Source: JALCLA01 sp965653565
GTDB taxonomy: Bacteria; Pseudomonadota; Gammaproteobacteria; Xanthomonadales; Xanthomonadaceae
DNA: 13,835 nucleotides
Assembly (NCBI GenBank): GCA_965653565.1
Contig: CBFHAI010000085.1
Coordinates: forward strand, 1-13,835
Reading direction: 5' to 3'
The notes beneath the pieces are model-generated. The model was not told the origin of the DNA and ran no database searches. It worked only from the letters and a program-made list of their open reading frames with translations. Below are positions 6,323 to 12,696 of this stretch, piece by piece. Position numbers and translations under genes: made by a program. Numbering within the stretch: the stretch's first letter is position 1; each line of letters opens with the position of its first letter.

Positions 6323-8050
6323 TCAGGGGTTTTCGAACCCATTCGCGAAGATGCCGCCGCCCACCACGGCGCCGGCCGGCAACACCAGCAGATTCGCCGA
6401 ACGCGCCGGCAGATTCGCAAGCGTGATCGATGCACCCGCGATGTTGCCGTTCGCCACCTGCGACACATCGCTCGCCGCACTGAACCGATACAGCTGCCAG
6501 GCCCCGTTACGCGCGGCATCGAGCGTGATCTGCGCGGTGTTGGCGACGGTCGATTTGTTGAACAGCAACAGCATCGTGCGCTGACCGGGCAGATCGACCG
6601 CGTAGGCACCGAGCGCGTCGGCATCCGCGCTCACCGCACGTACGCTGTCGCCGACGACGCGGCTACCCTGCCCGTCGTAGTCGAGAAACAAGCGAAACGC
6701 ACGCTCCACCAGCGAGCCTGCTGCAGGTGCCACCCAGCGCGTCGCAAGATCCACGCCTTCGCGGCCGAAAATCGCGAGCAATTCGGCTTGCGCCAGCGCC
6801 GAACTTGCGCCGGTATCGGCTCCCCAGTTGTATTCGGTAATCGCCAGTTTCATGCCGGGACATTCCGCATCGATCCAGGCCCGCACGCGGCGCAGGATCT
6901 GCGGTTTGCTGTAGTGATACTGATCGAAGTCGCCCAGATCGCTCATCCACGATTCCGCGACCCAGGCCGGGTCGTACATTTCCTTCAGCGAGCGCAAGCG
7001 CTTGGCGGAATTCTCGACATTCTCCGAGACGCCGATATTGTTCGAGAAATCGACGACGTTCGAACCCTGCGGGTAGTAGTGCAGATCGAGATAATCGACC
7101 AGCCGCACATCGTTGGCCTGTTCGTAGGCGCACACCTGGCGCAGATACCACTGCACGAAGGGCAACCCGCCGTGCGCGGCGCGATCCGGGCCGAGCACAC
7201 AATCGTCGGCCGCCGAACCGAACAGATCGCAATAGCCCCACGTCACCGGCCCGAATACTTTCGCATCCGGTTCTTCGAGCTTGATCGCGCCGGCGTAATC
7301 GACGGTCTTGTTCCAGATTTCGTTGTAAGTCGCAGGCACCGGATGCACGTCGCGATGCGTGGAATCCCACAACATCGGTTCGTTGTCGAGTGCGTAGAAT
7401 TTCACGCCGCCGTCGGCCGCCGTGCCGTGGCGCGATTTGAGATGCGCGATCATCTGGCGCGCCCAGACCGTGCCCGAAACGAAGGACGTATCGAGCGGAT
7501 CGTTGCCGACGATCAGATCGACCGCCAGCCCCGGCACATCGACGCAATAACCGGTGTCGTTCTGCGCGACGTTGCATTCGCCGTTGCCGCCGTCGCAGTC
7601 GAAGCCCGAATCGCAGCCGTTCCGCAGTTGCAGTCCGTATTTTGAGATCGCAAAGCCGTAACGCTTTTCGCGCGAGTTGACCGGCGTATAGCCGATCGTG
7701 CCGATGGTCACCAGCGGCTCGGCGCCGGCCGCGAGCGTCTCGGCGACGAAGGTGTTGAGCGTCGATGCGTTCGGCAGTCCCATGCCGTTGCCGTCGGCGC
7801 CGTTGAGGAAGACGAAATCGCTGCCGCGATTGGCGACGTCGACCAGGTAGTTGTAGCGCGTGGTGGAGTTGCCGCCCCAGCGGCGTACGGTGAAGCCCGG
7901 ATCCGCGAGTTGCGCCGCGGCGCCGAAATTCGCGCCGTAGATGGCCGGGTCGATCGGCCGGCGATCCTGCGAGGCATCGACCTGCACCGCGATGGTGGCG
8001 GCCTGCGCCGAGCCTGCGAACAACGCGAAGCAGAGGGCGAACCGTTGCAT
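6323..8050 (-). CDS. Secreted glycoside hydrolase family 44 beta-glucanase
   Basis: GH44 enzymes are endo-acting hydrolases of beta-1,4-glucans, including cellulose derivatives and xyloglucan. The 575-residue product has a short signal peptide (MQRFALCFALFAGSAQA, cleavage after residue 17), so it is exported. The family pattern is clear: PIDPAIYGANFG (32-43), VRRWGGNSTTRYNY (55-68), ALDNEPMLW (220-228, E224 the likely acid/base), LDLHYYPQG (321-329) and ITEYNWGAD (404-412, E406 the likely nucleophile). After the TIM barrel comes a beta-sandwich (about 450-560). There is no separate carbohydrate-binding module or linker. The C-terminus is IFANGFENP, like the tail of the secreted protein ending at 4044. 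Several cysteines near 146-169 may pair. The start at ATG 8048-8050 fits the signal peptide; a longer in-frame start at 8155 adds an arginine-rich, non-signal-like leader. An AAGGA lies 11 bases upstream. It stands alone, convergent to GST. Confidence 0.92.
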   Translation of the reverse strand: MQRFALCFALFAGSAQAATIAVQVDASQDRRPIDPAIYGANFGAAAQLADPGFTVRRWGGNSTTRYNYLVDVANRGSDFVFLNGADGNGMGLPNASTLNTFVAETLAAGAEPLVTIGTIGYTPVNSREKRYGFAISKYGLQLRNGCDSGFDCDGGNGECNVAQNDTGYCVDVPGLAVDLIVGNDPLDTSFVSGTVWARQMIAHLKSRHGTAADGGVKFYALDNEPMLWDSTHRDVHPVPATYNEIWNKTVDYAGAIKLEEPDAKVFGPVTWGYCDLFGSAADDCVLGPDRAAHGGLPFVQWYLRQVCAYEQANDVRLVDYLDLHYYPQGSNVVDFSNNIGVSENVENSAKRLRSLKEMYDPAWVAESWMSDLGDFDQYHYSKPQILRRVRAWIDAECPGMKLAITEYNWGADTGASSALAQAELLAIFGREGVDLATRWVAPAAGSLVERAFRLFLDYDGQGSRVVGDSVRAVSADADALGAYAVDLPGQRTMLLLFNKSTVANTAQITLDAARNGAWQLYRFSAASDVSQVANGNIAGASITLANLPARSANLLVLPAGAVVGGGIFANGFENP

Positions 8051-8254
8051 GGGCGGGGCGGTCCTTGGGTACGATTCTCTGCGAACCGGGCCGCATGATA
8101 CTTCCACGAACCGCCCGGCCCTGCGTAAGGAATGCGTTTTTCGCCAAGCGGCCACGGCCGCTTTCGCAGTGAGGCCGAATTCATGCAGGCGCGCCGGGGT
8201 CGTTTAGACTTCGGGACAGGCCGCGCGCCCTGCACGGCAAGTCGAGGAGTCGCC
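8051..8254. other. Divergent intergenic region between GH44 and DUF1428 genes
   Basis: These 204 bases separate two divergent start codons and should hold both promoters. On the minus strand TATCAT (plus 8095-8100) is a fair -10 for GH44; on the plus strand TAGACT (8205-8210) is a fair -10 for the DUF1428 gene. Neither has a good -35 element. The region also holds the inverted repeat at 8146-8163. No small gene is supported here. Confidence 0.4.
8146..8163. repeat. Perfect inverted repeat upstream of DUF1428 and GH44 genes
   Basis: AAGCGGCC (8146-8153) and GGCCGCTT (8156-8163) are perfect 8-base arms around AC; as a hairpin the stem would be seven base pairs with a four-base loop. It sits between two divergent genes, where a terminator is not expected, so an operator-type palindrome for a dimeric regulator is the likelier reading if it has a role. 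Confidence 0.45.
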
Positions 8255-8614
8255 ATGAGCTACGTCGATGGATTCGTACTGCCGGTACCGAAGAAGAATC
8301 TCGCCGCCTATCGCAAGGTGGCCCGCGCGGCGGGCAAGATCTGGATGGAGTACGGCGCACTGCAATACATGGAATGCGTTGCCGACGACGTGAAACCGGG
8401 CAAGGTGACCTCGTTCCCGCAAAGCGTCAAAGCCAAGCCGAACGAAACCGTGGTGTTCTCGTGGATCATCTACAAATCGCGCGCGGCGCGCGATCGCATC
8501 AACAAGAAGGTGATGGCCGATCCGCGCCTGTCAGCAATGATGGATCCGAAGAAAATGCCGTTCGACGGCATGCGCATGTTCTGGGGCGGCTTCAAGCCTA
8601 TCGTCACGCTCTGA
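8255..8614 (+). CDS. DUF1428 family protein (YbaA-like)
   Basis: Small cytosolic protein of 119 residues closely resembling Escherichia coli YbaA and other DUF1428 members, whose fold is a ferredoxin-like dimeric alpha/beta barrel. No reaction is established. Diagnostic segments are MSYVDGFVLPVPKKN at the start, EYGALQYMECVADDV (about 33-47), VTSFPQSVKAKPNETVVFSW (about 52-71) and DPRLSAMMDPKKMPFDGMRMFWGGF near the end. The start is ATG 8255, with GAGGAG (8244-8249) five bases upstream and the family's exact N-terminus; an in-frame ATG at 8132 would add 41 unconserved residues. The App1-like gene follows after 7 bases, so the two are almost certainly co-transcribed. Database labels calling this family an 'RNA signal recognition particle' protein are not supported by the sequence. 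Confidence 0.93.
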   Translation: MSYVDGFVLPVPKKNLAAYRKVARAAGKIWMEYGALQYMECVADDVKPGKVTSFPQSVKAKPNETVVFSWIIYKSRAARDRINKKVMADPRLSAMMDPKKMPFDGMRMFWGGFKPIVTL

Positions 8615-8621
8615 TGCGGCC

Positions 8622-9842
8622 ATGAGCGAGCCCCGCCGCCGCTGGCCGGAGCACGTGATCGAGTATCTCAAACGCTCGGTCATCGACGCCGACGATCATC
8701 TCGATACCGCGCGGCGTCGTTACGCGGCGCGTTTCGGCGCGGAAAAGCCGCGTTACATCGATGCCTATCGCGGCCACGCCGACGGGAAGTCGGTGGAATT
8801 CAGCGGCCGCGTGCTGGCCTCCAAACCGCTCGGCGGCCCGAAGAACGACGACGGCTGGTGGGACAACCTGCTCAACACCTACCGGCGTTTCGAGAGCGAC
8901 GAAGTGCCGGGCGTGGCGTTGAAGGCGCAGTTCCGCGGCGAGGAAGTCACCGCCGTCAGCGACGCCGAAGGCTATTACCGCTTCGCCTTCGCGACCCGCG
9001 CCAAACCTTCCGACGAGTTGTGGGACAACGCGATGGTGTCGCTCGCCGACGGCTCGCTGCTGACGCCGCAGCCGATCCTGCAGGTCGGACCGAAGGCGCG
9101 CTTCGGCGTGATCTCCGACATCGACGACACCATCCTGCACAGCAGCATCCTCGACTGGAAAACCGCCGCGCAGCTGACCTTCCTGCACAACGCGCGCACC
9201 CGCAAGCCGCTCAAGGGGGTGGCGAAGCTGTATCAGGCACTGCAACTCGGCGGCGATGGCGAGAACCGCAATCCGATTTTCTATGTCTCCAGTTCGCCGT
9301 GGAATCTCTACGACCTGCTCGAGGATTTCATCGAACTCAACGCGATCCCGTTCGGCCCGATCCATCTGCGCGACATCGGCTTCGACACCGGCAAGTTCAT
9401 CAAGACAGCCGGCCACGGCCACAAACTGGATCGCGCCAAGGAATTGATCACCGCATTCCCCGATCTGCGCTGGGTGCTGCTCGGCGATTCCGGGCAAGCC
9501 GATGCGGAGCTGTATGCCGAAGCGGCACGCGAGTACGGCGATCGCATCCTGGCGATCTATATCCGCGACGTCGACCCCGGCAGCGATTCGGCACGCGACA
9601 AATTCGTCGATGGCTACATCGAAAAAGTTTCGGGCACCCGGGTGCCGATGCTGCGCGCGAACGACAGTCTCACCATCGCCGAACACGCCTTGTCGCTCGG
9701 CCTGCTCGCCGAATCGACGCTCGACGATATCGCGCGCGAAGTCGAACGCGACCGCCAGCGCCCCACGCTCGGCGAGGCCGCGGCGGAAGAGGCGAAGGAA
9801 AGCATCATCGCCAACGAGCCGACCAAACCGGCCGCGAAATAG
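8622..9842 (+). CDS. App1-family (DUF2183) phosphatidate phosphatase-like protein
   Basis: The 406-residue product belongs to the App1/DUF2183 family, HAD-type phosphatases related to yeast App1, which dephosphorylates phosphatidic acid. Substrates of bacterial members are not settled. Residues about 58-155 form a beta-rich N-terminal domain (VEFSGRVLASKPL, then VTAVSDAEGYYRF). The catalytic domain shows SDIDDT (165-170, the DxDxT motif, with nucleophile D166), YVSSSPWNLY (221-230), IHLRDIG (247-253) and LLGDSGQADAE (286-296), all typical. The last 45 residues are charged and probably disordered. There is no signal peptide or membrane helix, so it is cytosolic or peripheral. ATG 8622 lies 7 bases after the DUF1428 stop with no strong ribosome site, suggesting translational coupling. 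Its stop is 21 bases from the stop of the convergent Nudix gene. Confidence 0.9.
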   Translation: MSEPRRRWPEHVIEYLKRSVIDADDHLDTARRRYAARFGAEKPRYIDAYRGHADGKSVEFSGRVLASKPLGGPKNDDGWWDNLLNTYRRFESDEVPGVALKAQFRGEEVTAVSDAEGYYRFAFATRAKPSDELWDNAMVSLADGSLLTPQPILQVGPKARFGVISDIDDTILHSSILDWKTAAQLTFLHNARTRKPLKGVAKLYQALQLGGDGENRNPIFYVSSSPWNLYDLLEDFIELNAIPFGPIHLRDIGFDTGKFIKTAGHGHKLDRAKELITAFPDLRWVLLGDSGQADAELYAEAAREYGDRILAIYIRDVDPGSDSARDKFVDGYIEKVSGTRVPMLRANDSLTIAEHALSLGLLAESTLDDIAREVERDRQRPTLGEAAAEEAKESIIANEPTKPAAK

Positions 9843-9863
9843 CCGGGCGCGAAATGGGAAGGC

Positions 9864-10316
9864 TCACGCCTTCGTCAGCGCGCGCTCGACCGCCAGACGG
9901 TGGCTGCCGTAGCTCAGCAGAGCGAGCGCGTCGGCCACATCGAGCCAGTGCAGTTCGTGATCGGGCTCGCTGGCAAGTTCGGCAGCGACCGCGCGCGCCG
10001 TGAAGAAGCGGCAGCGCTTGCGAAAATGCCGCTGTTCGCTGCGCGAGAAAACCAACTCGTCGGCCTCGCAAACCAGCTTTTCGATTTCGACGCGAAGTCC
10101 GCACTCTTCGAAAGTTTCGCGCAGCGCGGCGTCTTCGTGCGTTTCGCCGTTTTCCAGCCCGCCGCCGGGCAGCATCAACCCGATCGGCGCTTTCACCACC
10201 GCGATGCGACGTCCATCGAAAACGATGGTGTGCGCGCCGGGCCGCAGCTGGTAGATCGCGCCACCTTCCATCGGCCCGAACTGCGGGTACGAAAAACCGT
10301 TCTGCTCGTGCTGCAC
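9864..10316 (-). CDS. Nudix hydrolase
   Basis: Nudix enzymes cleave nucleoside diphosphates linked to another group, using divalent metal bound by the Nudix box. The 150-residue protein has a full box at residues 52-74: G52, E58, R66-E67 and E70-E71 followed by C-G-L, that is G-x5-E-x7-RE-x2-EE-x-G-hydrophobic; a threonine replaces the usual hydrophobic residue after RE. The preceding LMLPGGG is typical of MutT-like strand 3. The substrate cannot be inferred. The start is GTG at 10314-10316, with AGGA overlapping the upstream TAG stop and GGGAT closer in; a later ATG at residue 16 is possible. It follows the MAPEG gene by 13 bases on the same strand, so it is the last gene of the probable hutU-MAPEG-Nudix transcript. 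Confidence 0.9.
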   Translation of the reverse strand: MQHEQNGFSYPQFGPMEGGAIYQLRPGAHTIVFDGRRIAVVKAPIGLMLPGGGLENGETHEDAALRETFEECGLRVEIEKLVCEADELVFSRSEQRHFRKRCRFFTARAVAAELASEPDHELHWLDVADALALLSYGSHRLAVERALTKA

Positions 10317-10329
10317 GAAAATCCCGATC

Positions 10330-10725
10330 CTAGAAAAGTGCCCACAGCACTTTGAGCAAACCCCACAGCGACACGACCCAGATCAGGCTGCGCAGGTACG
10401 GGATACCCGCGGCATAGGCCGGCACGTAGGCCAATCTGGCCCAGAAATACAGTTGCGCGCCGAGCGCGGTGCCGGCATCCGCGCGGCCCGTCGCAGCGAC
10501 GGCGAGCACCGCGGCCGCGAAGAACGGGAAGGTCTCCATGAAGTTGCGGAACGCGCGGTCCAGCCGCCCGGCCACGCCGGCGAGCGGCGCCGGCGAACCG
10601 TCGCGCGCGCCGGCATTCCATTTCAGACCGCGTTGCTGCGTCGCGAACGTGGCGGCGACGAGCATCTGCGCGAGGCCGAGCACGACGGCCCAGGCCAGCA
10701 TCTGCATTTCGATCGTGATCGGCAT
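10330..10725 (-). CDS. MAPEG family membrane protein
   Basis: MAPEG proteins are four-helix membrane proteins; eukaryotic members act in eicosanoid and glutathione metabolism, while bacterial members of this short type are mostly uncharacterised. The 131-residue product has helices at about 5-27, 65-80, 87-107 and 111-130. It carries the family's signature RAFRNFMETFPFF (57-69, with R57, N61 and E64 as the conserved polar set) and ARLAYVPAYAAGIPYLRSL (96-114). ATG at 10723-10725 has a GGGG stretch about eight bases upstream. It lies 67 bases downstream of hutU and 13 bases upstream of the Nudix gene, all on the minus strand. A glutathione-linked role cannot be assumed. Confidence 0.9.
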   Translation of the reverse strand: MPITIEMQMLAWAVVLGLAQMLVAATFATQQRGLKWNAGARDGSPAPLAGVAGRLDRAFRNFMETFPFFAAAVLAVAATGRADAGTALGAQLYFWARLAYVPAYAAGIPYLRSLIWVVSLWGLLKVLWALF

Positions 10726-10792
10726 CGGCGTTACCCCGCTTGTTCCAGATTTTGCTGCAGGCCGCAGCGTAACAGCCCAGGCCGGATCGGCG

Positions 10793-12472
10793 TCATGCCC
10801 GTCCGAGCATCGGCAGCTTCAGGCCGCGCTCGCGTGCGCAGGCGGCGGCCAGTTCGTAGCCCGCATCGGCATGCCGCATCACGCCGGTGCCCGGATCGTT
10901 CCACAACACGCGCGCCAGTCGACGGTCGGCCGCGTCGCTGCCATCGCACACGATCACCACGCCGCTGTGCTGCGAGTAACCCATGCCCACGCCACCGCCA
11001 TGATGCAGCGACACCCATGTCGCGCCGCCGGCGACATTGAGCATCGCGTTGAGCAGCGGCCAGTCGGAAACGGCATCGCTGCCATCCTGCATCGCTTCGG
11101 TTTCGCGGTTGGGCGAAGCCACGGAACCCGAATCCAGATGATCGCGGCCGATCACGATCGGCGCCTTCACTTCGCCACGCCGCACCATCTCGTTGAATGC
11201 AAGCCCGAGTTTGTCGCGCAGGCCCAGGCCGACCCAGCAGATGCGCGCCGGCAGGCCCTGGAAGCTGATGCGCTGCTTCGCCATGTCGAGCCAGCGATGC
11301 AGGTGGGCGTCGTCCGGAATCAGTTCCTTCACTTTCGCATCGGTCTTGTAGATGTCTTCCGGATCGCCCGACAACGCGACCCAGCGGAACGGACCGACGC
11401 CGCGGCAGAACAGCGGCCGCACGTAGGCCGGCACGAAACCGGGGAAATCGAAGGCATTGGCGCAGCCTTCGTCCTGCGCCATCTGGCGGATATTGTTGCC
11501 GTAATCGAAGGTGGGAATGCCCTGCTTCTGGAATTCGAGCATCGCCTCCACATGCACGCGCATCGATTTTTTCGCGGCGTCGCGCACCTGGTCGGGTTTC
11601 GATTTCTGCGCGTCGAGCCACCGTTCGACGCTCCAGCCGATCGGCAGATAGCCGTGCACCGGATCGTGCGCGCTGGTCTGATCGGTGACGGCATCGGGCC
11701 GCACGCCGCGCCTGACGAGCTGCGGCAGGATTTCCGCCGCATTGCCGAGCAGCGCGATCGATTTCGCCGCGCCGGCCGCGGTGTATTTCGCGATGCGCGC
11801 GAGCGCGTCGTCGAGATCGGCGGCCTGCTCGTCGACGTAGCGCGTGCGCAGGCGCATATCGATGCGGCTTTGCTGGCACTCGATGTTGAGCGAGCAGGCG
11901 CCGGCGAGCGATGCGGCCAGCGGTTGCGCGCCGCCCATGCCGCCGAGGCCCGCGGTGAGTATCCATTTGCCGGCCAGATTGCCGCCGTAGTGCTGGCGGC
12001 CCATCTCGACGAAGGTTTCGTAGGTGCCCTGCACGATGCCTTGCGAGCCGATGTAGATCCACGAACCGGCCGTCATCTGGCCGTACATCATCAAACCTTT
12101 GCGATCGAGTTCGTTGAAGTGCTCCCACGTGGCCCAATGCGGCACCAGATTGGAATTGGCGAGCAGCACGCGCGGCGCATCGGCGTGGGTGCGGAAGACG
12201 CCGACGGGCTTGCCGGACTGGATCAGCAGGGTTTCGTCGTCTTCGAGTTTGCGCAGCGAGTCGAGGATGGCATCGAAGCAATCCCAATCGCGCGCGGCGC
12301 GGCCGATCCCACCGTACACCACGAGTTCGGCGGGGTTTTCCGCGACGTCCGGGTCGAGATTGTTCTGGATCATCCGCAGCGCCGCTTCGGCGAGCCAGGA
12401 TTTGCAGGAAATCTGCGTGCCGCGCGGGGCGCGGATGACGCGGGAGGGGTCGCGGCGGTTCGAGATCGACAT
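10793..12472 (-). CDS. hutU: Urocanate hydratase
   Basis: Urocanase catalyses the second step of histidine degradation, adding water to urocanate to give imidazolonepropionate, with tightly bound NAD+ as an electrophile. It is a cytosolic homodimer. The 559-residue length is normal. Family segments are clear: YGGIGRAARDW (53-63), MMYGQMTAGSWIYIGSQGI (128-146), TAGLGGMGGAQP (173-184, the NAD-binding glycine-rich loop), TDQTSAHDPVHGYLP (263-277), CRGVGPFRWVALSGDP (356-371), RICWVGLG (410-417, containing C412 near the position of the family's conserved active-site cysteine) and HHGGGVGMGYSQHSG (490-504). ATG 12470-12472 is chosen. An in-frame TTG at 12508 overlaps the predicted -10 box and so cannot be on the transcript. 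No hutH, hutI, hutG or hutC is visible on either side, so hutU is separated from the rest of the pathway here. Confidence 0.97.
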   Translation of the reverse strand: MSISNRRDPSRVIRAPRGTQISCKSWLAEAALRMIQNNLDPDVAENPAELVVYGGIGRAARDWDCFDAILDSLRKLEDDETLLIQSGKPVGVFRTHADAPRVLLANSNLVPHWATWEHFNELDRKGLMMYGQMTAGSWIYIGSQGIVQGTYETFVEMGRQHYGGNLAGKWILTAGLGGMGGAQPLAASLAGACSLNIECQQSRIDMRLRTRYVDEQAADLDDALARIAKYTAAGAAKSIALLGNAAEILPQLVRRGVRPDAVTDQTSAHDPVHGYLPIGWSVERWLDAQKSKPDQVRDAAKKSMRVHVEAMLEFQKQGIPTFDYGNNIRQMAQDEGCANAFDFPGFVPAYVRPLFCRGVGPFRWVALSGDPEDIYKTDAKVKELIPDDAHLHRWLDMAKQRISFQGLPARICWVGLGLRDKLGLAFNEMVRRGEVKAPIVIGRDHLDSGSVASPNRETEAMQDGSDAVSDWPLLNAMLNVAGGATWVSLHHGGGVGMGYSQHSGVVIVCDGSDAADRRLARVLWNDPGTGVMRHADAGYELAAACARERGLKLPMLGRA

Positions 12473-12507
12473 CGGGGGTCCGGGCTGAAAGGGCTTGCGA
12501 GGGGGCA

Positions 12508-12535
12508 ATTATAGGCGGGGATGTGCGTGGGTCGG
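12508..12535 (-). promoter_or_regulatory. hutU promoter with perfect TATAAT
   Basis: Read on the minus strand, a perfect TATAAT (plus-strand 12508-12513) lies 35 bases upstream of the hutU ATG, giving a short leader. The -35 element is poor: CCGACC (plus 12530-12535) at 16-base spacing shares only the GAC core. A weak -35 with a strong -10 suggests dependence on an activator or an A/T-poor sigma-70 promoter typical of GC-rich hosts. This fixes the start at ATG 12472. Confidence 0.65.
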
Positions 12536-12577
12536 GTTGATTGCGCGCGGGTCGGCTGGCCGATGGAGAAAGAGCGG

Positions 12578-12617
12578 GACGCAGAGGACGCAGAGATGGA
12601 AGAGAAAGGACGCGAAG
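12578..12617. repeat. GACGCAGAG purine-rich repeat
   Basis: Two exact adjacent 9-base copies of GACGCAGAG (12578-12586 and 12587-12595) are followed by a diverged copy GACGCGAAG (12609-12617), inside a strand-asymmetric purine-rich run from about 12564 to 12636. I associate similar units with dispersed intergenic repeats of Xanthomonadales, from memory only. It lies in the 224-base region between the divergent hutU and ada-alkA genes. Confidence 0.7.
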
Positions 12618-12619
12618 GA

Positions 12620-12626
12620 AAAGCGC
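12620..12626 (+). promoter_or_regulatory. Possible Ada box upstream of the Ada-AlkA gene
   Basis: AAAGCGC matches the core of the enterobacterial Ada box (AAAGCGCA) and lies 71 bases before the predicted ATG, a distance compatible with activation by an AraC-type regulator. It also falls at the end of the purine-rich repeat, so the match may be accidental. TGCTAGGCT at 12681-12689 is too close to the ATG to be a convincing -10. Confidence 0.3.
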
Positions 12627-12696
12627 GGGAATGGGTTTGGCATTGATGGCCGAAAACGGCGAGTCGGGCGGGATTGCGGGTGCTAGGCTTTGTTTC

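Noticed and set aside
8051..8155. N-terminal extension of the GH44 protein from an upstream start at 8155
   Set aside because: The 35 added residues are arginine-rich and would bury the signal peptide inside the protein; ATG 8050 gives a normal secretion signal.
10754..10768. Small hairpin GCTGC-AGGCC-GCAGC between hutU and the MAPEG gene
   Set aside because: Only five base pairs with no T-run on the transcribed (minus) strand, so not a supported terminator.
12473..12508. TTG start 12 codons upstream of the chosen hutU start
   Set aside because: It overlaps the perfect TATAAT promoter element, so it would not be on the transcript, and the extension is not part of the usual urocanase N-terminus.
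10469..12514. Long open frame on the plus strand opposite hutU
   Set aside because: hutU is unmistakable on the other strand. The antisense translation is histidine- and arginine-rich with no recognisable domain.
12649..12660. GCCG-AAAA-CGGC mini-hairpin upstream of the Ada-AlkA gene
   Set aside because: A four-base stem is expected by chance in GC-rich DNA and has no supporting context.
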